Shown here piece by piece: positions 3,327 through 5,429 of a DNA stretch of 5,429 nt (position 1 is its first letter; every line of letters begins with the position of its first letter). The position numbers and the translations under genes are program-made. Under the pieces are notes generated by a model. It had not been told where the DNA came from and made no database searches. It saw only the letters and a list, made by a program, of their open reading frames with translations. Source of the DNA: CAYQAJ01 sp964415245 (GTDB lineage: Bacteria > Planctomycetota > Planctomycetia > Pirellulales > Pirellulaceae); assembly GCA_964415245.1 (NCBI GenBank), contig CAYQAJ010000323.1, positions 1-5,429 of the forward strand. The letters are read 5' to 3'.

Positions 3327-5429
3327 ATGATCAACGGTTCGATGAGATTGCGCGAATTCGGTGCACTCGTAGTTGTCGCAGGCTTGGCGATTTGCGCGAT
3401 TCCTATTGGCACTGCGATTCTTGTCGCAGAGCAAGCCAGGCAGAGTGAGAAGGACGCAGGCGACGCCAAGGAATCCAACGTCGATGACTCCGCCGATCGC
3501 GATTACAGCGACGAGTTGCCAAGGATCGCGCCGACTTCGCCCGAGGATGCGCCCGGCACGTTTCAGGTCGCCGAGCCCTTTCGCATCGAGCTGGTGGCGG
3601 CCGAGCCGTTGGTGGTCGATCCGGTGGCCATGTCGTTCGACGAGAATGGGCGGCTGTTCGTCGCCGAGATGCGCGATTACTCGGAGGACGGCGACAAAAA
3701 CTTGGGCCGCATCCGCATGTTGGCCGACACCGACGGCGACGGCCGATTCGACGAGAGCACAATTTATGCCGACGGTCTGTCGTGGCCCACGGCCGTCATC
3801 TGCTACGGCGGCGGAGTGTTCGTGGGGGCGGCACCCGACATTCTGTATCTCGAAGACACCGACGGCGACGCAGTGGCCGATCGTCGCGAGGTGATCTTCA
3901 CCGGTTTCGGCCGCGACAACGTGCAAGGGTTGTTCAACAGTTTTACGTGGGGACTCGACAACCGCATTCACGGAGCCACCAGCAGCAGCGGGGCAAGCGT
4001 TGTGTGCGTAGCTAAGCCGCGCGAGGAAGCAACCGGCACGGGCAAACCCGTGGCACACGACGACCAGACCGCAACGCGAGAGAACCCCCTCGTGCTTCGC
4101 GGGCGCGATTTCGCATTCGATCCCCGCACGCTCGAAATCGAAGCAACGAGCGGCGGCGGGCAACACGGTATGAGCTTCGACGCTTGGGGCGATAAGTTCG
4201 TCTGCTCCAACAGCGACCATGCGCAAATGGTGCTGTACGAAGACCGCTACCTGGCTCGCAATCCGTACTTCGCTTCGCCGTCGGCGCGGCGGAGCATCGC
4301 CGCCGATGGCCCACAGGCCGACGTATTCCGCATCAGCCCGGTCGAGCCGTGGCGCATCGTGCGCACGCGGCTGCGCGTCAAGGGCATCGTGCCCGGCCCC
4401 GTCGAAGGAGGCGGCAAGGCGGCGGGCTACTTCACCGGCGCCACGGGCCTCACCATCTACCGCGGCGACGCATGGCCCGAGCAGTACCGCGGCATGGCGA
4501 TCGTGGGCGACGTGGGGAGCAACCTCATTCATCGCAAGCGGCTCGAAGACGATGGCGTGGCGTACGTCGCGCGGCGGGTCGACGAAAAGAGCGAGTTCGT
4601 CGCGTCGCGCGACATCTGGTTCCGCCCCGTGCAGTTCGCCAATGCCCCCGACGGCACGCTCTACGTACTCGACATGTACCGCGAAGTAATCGAGCACCCT
4701 CTCAGCCTGCCGCCGGTTATTAAGAAGCACATTGACTTGACGAGCGGGCGCGACCGGGGACGTATCTGGCGCATCGTGCCCGAGGGATTTCATCAGCCGG
4801 CGCTGCCCAAGCTGGGCGCGGCGAGTACGGCCGAGCTCGTGGACAAGCTCGACACGGCCAACGGCTGGTATCGCGACACGGCGGCGCGGCTGCTGTATCA
4901 GAGGCAGGATGCGTCGGCGATCGGCCCGCTCGAAAAGCTGGCTGCTTCGGCCGCGCGCCCCGAGGGACGGATTGCGGCGCTATACGCGCTTGACGGGCTT
5001 AGCGCTCTGTCGCCCGACGTGGTGCTGCACTCGCTCGACGATTCCAGCCCTCGCGTGCGACGGCATGCTGTGCGGCTGGCCGAGCGCGTGTTGGCCGATT
5101 CGCCCGCCGTGCGCGACAAGCTATGCGCGATGACGAGCGACCACGACTTGCGCGTGCAGTACCAATTGGCTTTCACACTCGGTGAACTAGAGGGCCCGCG
5201 TCGTGATGTGGCGTTAGCCGCCTTGGCGCGACAACACGCCGACAACCCGTTGGTTTGCATGGCCGTGCAGAGCTCGCTCGGCGAAGGGGCCGGAGCGGTG
5301 TTGGCCGAGTTGTGCGGCGACAAGGCGTTTCGTGGCACTGGTTCAGGTCGGGCATTCATCGGCCGGCTGGCGGCCCAGATCGGCCGGCAGCAGCGGTCCG
5401 ACGACGTGGCGGCAGTGCTGGCCATACTC
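3327..5429 (+). CDS. Planctomycete-type membrane-bound dehydrogenase-domain protein with HEAT-like repeats, 3' end outside window
   Basis: The first 701 residues are present with no stop, and the gene continues past the right edge. Residues 1-34 are a signal peptide or membrane anchor with hydrophobic core at about 11-34. An acidic, disordered linker follows (about 39-64). Residues 80-485 form the beta-propeller 'membrane-bound dehydrogenase' domain (PVC-type, TIGR02604-like). Landmarks are DTDGDGRFDE (134-143), NVQGLFNSFTWGLDNRIHGA (198-217), GGGQHGMSFDAWG (277-289), GATGLTIYRGDAWPEQYRG (371-389), GDVGSNLIHRKR (394-405), and WFRPVQFANAPDGTLY (431-446) with DLTSGRDRGRIWRI (470-483). From about 500 onward, helical HEAT-like repeats begin (for example SSPRVRRHAVRLAE, 573-586). 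Family members usually end in a cytochrome c CxxCH domain, which would lie beyond the window. The protein is likely exported and redox-active on sugars or alcohols; the substrate is unknown. Start ATG 3327 is supported by GGAGGA just upstream. Confidence 0.93.
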   Translation, partial: MINGSMRLREFGALVVVAGLAICAIPIGTAILVAEQARQSEKDAGDAKESNVDDSADRDYSDELPRIAPTSPEDAPGTFQVAEPFRIELVAAEPLVVDPVAMSFDENGRLFVAEMRDYSEDGDKNLGRIRMLADTDGDGRFDESTIYADGLSWPTAVICYGGGVFVGAAPDILYLEDTDGDAVADRREVIFTGFGRDNVQGLFNSFTWGLDNRIHGATSSSGASVVCVAKPREEATGTGKPVAHDDQTATRENPLVLRGRDFAFDPRTLEIEATSGGGQHGMSFDAWGDKFVCSNSDHAQMVLYEDRYLARNPYFASPSARRSIAADGPQADVFRISPVEPWRIVRTRLRVKGIVPGPVEGGGKAAGYFTGATGLTIYRGDAWPEQYRGMAIVGDVGSNLIHRKRLEDDGVAYVARRVDEKSEFVASRDIWFRPVQFANAPDGTLYVLDMYREVIEHPLSLPPVIKKHIDLTSGRDRGRIWRIVPEGFHQPALPKLGAASTAELVDKLDTANGWYRDTAARLLYQRQDASAIGPLEKLAASAARPEGRIAALYALDGLSALSPDVVLHSLDDSSPRVRRHAVRLAERVLADSPAVRDKLCAMTSDHDLRVQYQLAFTLGELEGPRRDVALAALARQHADNPLVCMAVQSSLGEGAGAVLAELCGDKAFRGTGSGRAFIGRLAAQIGRQQRSDDVAAVLAIL

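Noticed and set aside
3349..3395. Possible lipoprotein signal (LAIC at residues 20-23) in the dehydrogenase-like protein
   Set aside because: The residue before Cys is Ile rather than Gly, Ala or Ser, and hydrophobic sequence continues after the Cys. An ordinary signal peptide or anchor fits better.
3264..4793. Very long minus-strand open frame (509 codons) antisense to the dehydrogenase-like gene
   Set aside because: It is the antisense shadow of a clearly recognisable plus-strand protein. Strong G/C preference at third codon positions removes stops from the opposite strand. Its translation has no recognisable domain.

Overview
The window looks like chromosomal DNA of a planctomycete, most likely from the Pirellulales side of the phylum. 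It is GC-rich with loosely packed genes. It carries a large secreted protein with the planctomycete-type 'membrane-bound dehydrogenase' beta-propeller and HEAT-like repeats, and a small protein with the N-terminal FRLRTLFVLVT-type membrane anchor common in that phylum. No ribosomal or other phylogenetic marker is present, so this placement rests on protein style.

Layout. Bases 1-668 hold no intact gene. They contain the wreck of an ISAs1-type transposase on the minus strand (about 206-517). A 129-bp non-autonomous (MITE-like) element with perfect 17-bp terminal inverted repeats and a TAA target duplication (281-415) is inserted into it. A degenerate intergenic repeat follows (551-667). Bases 669-2953 hold four minus-strand genes in the same direction. 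In transcription order these are a 62-aa antitoxin-like protein, a 109-aa small membrane-anchored protein, a 280-aa sugar phosphate isomerase/epimerase with all four metal-binding residues, and a 268-aa six-helix membrane protein of unknown role. The gaps are 21, 64 and 31 bases, so one transcript is possible. Bases 2954-3326 are a divergent intergenic region with a short hairpin, a small GCTTTCCGCT repeat and a headless C-terminal coding remnant. From 3327 to the right edge runs the plus-strand dehydrogenase-like gene, whose 3' end lies outside the window.

How the genes relate. The isomerase and the divergent beta-propeller protein both belong to families that planctomycetes keep in many copies, and both are usually thought to act on carbohydrates. 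A shared pathway here is inference only. The isomerase and the six-helix protein are the most likely true operon pair. I found no CRISPR array, tRNA, rRNA, defence system or clearly new multi-gene system. The best-supported unusual feature is the nested mobile DNA at 206-517: removing the small element and one target copy restores a continuous transposase reading frame.
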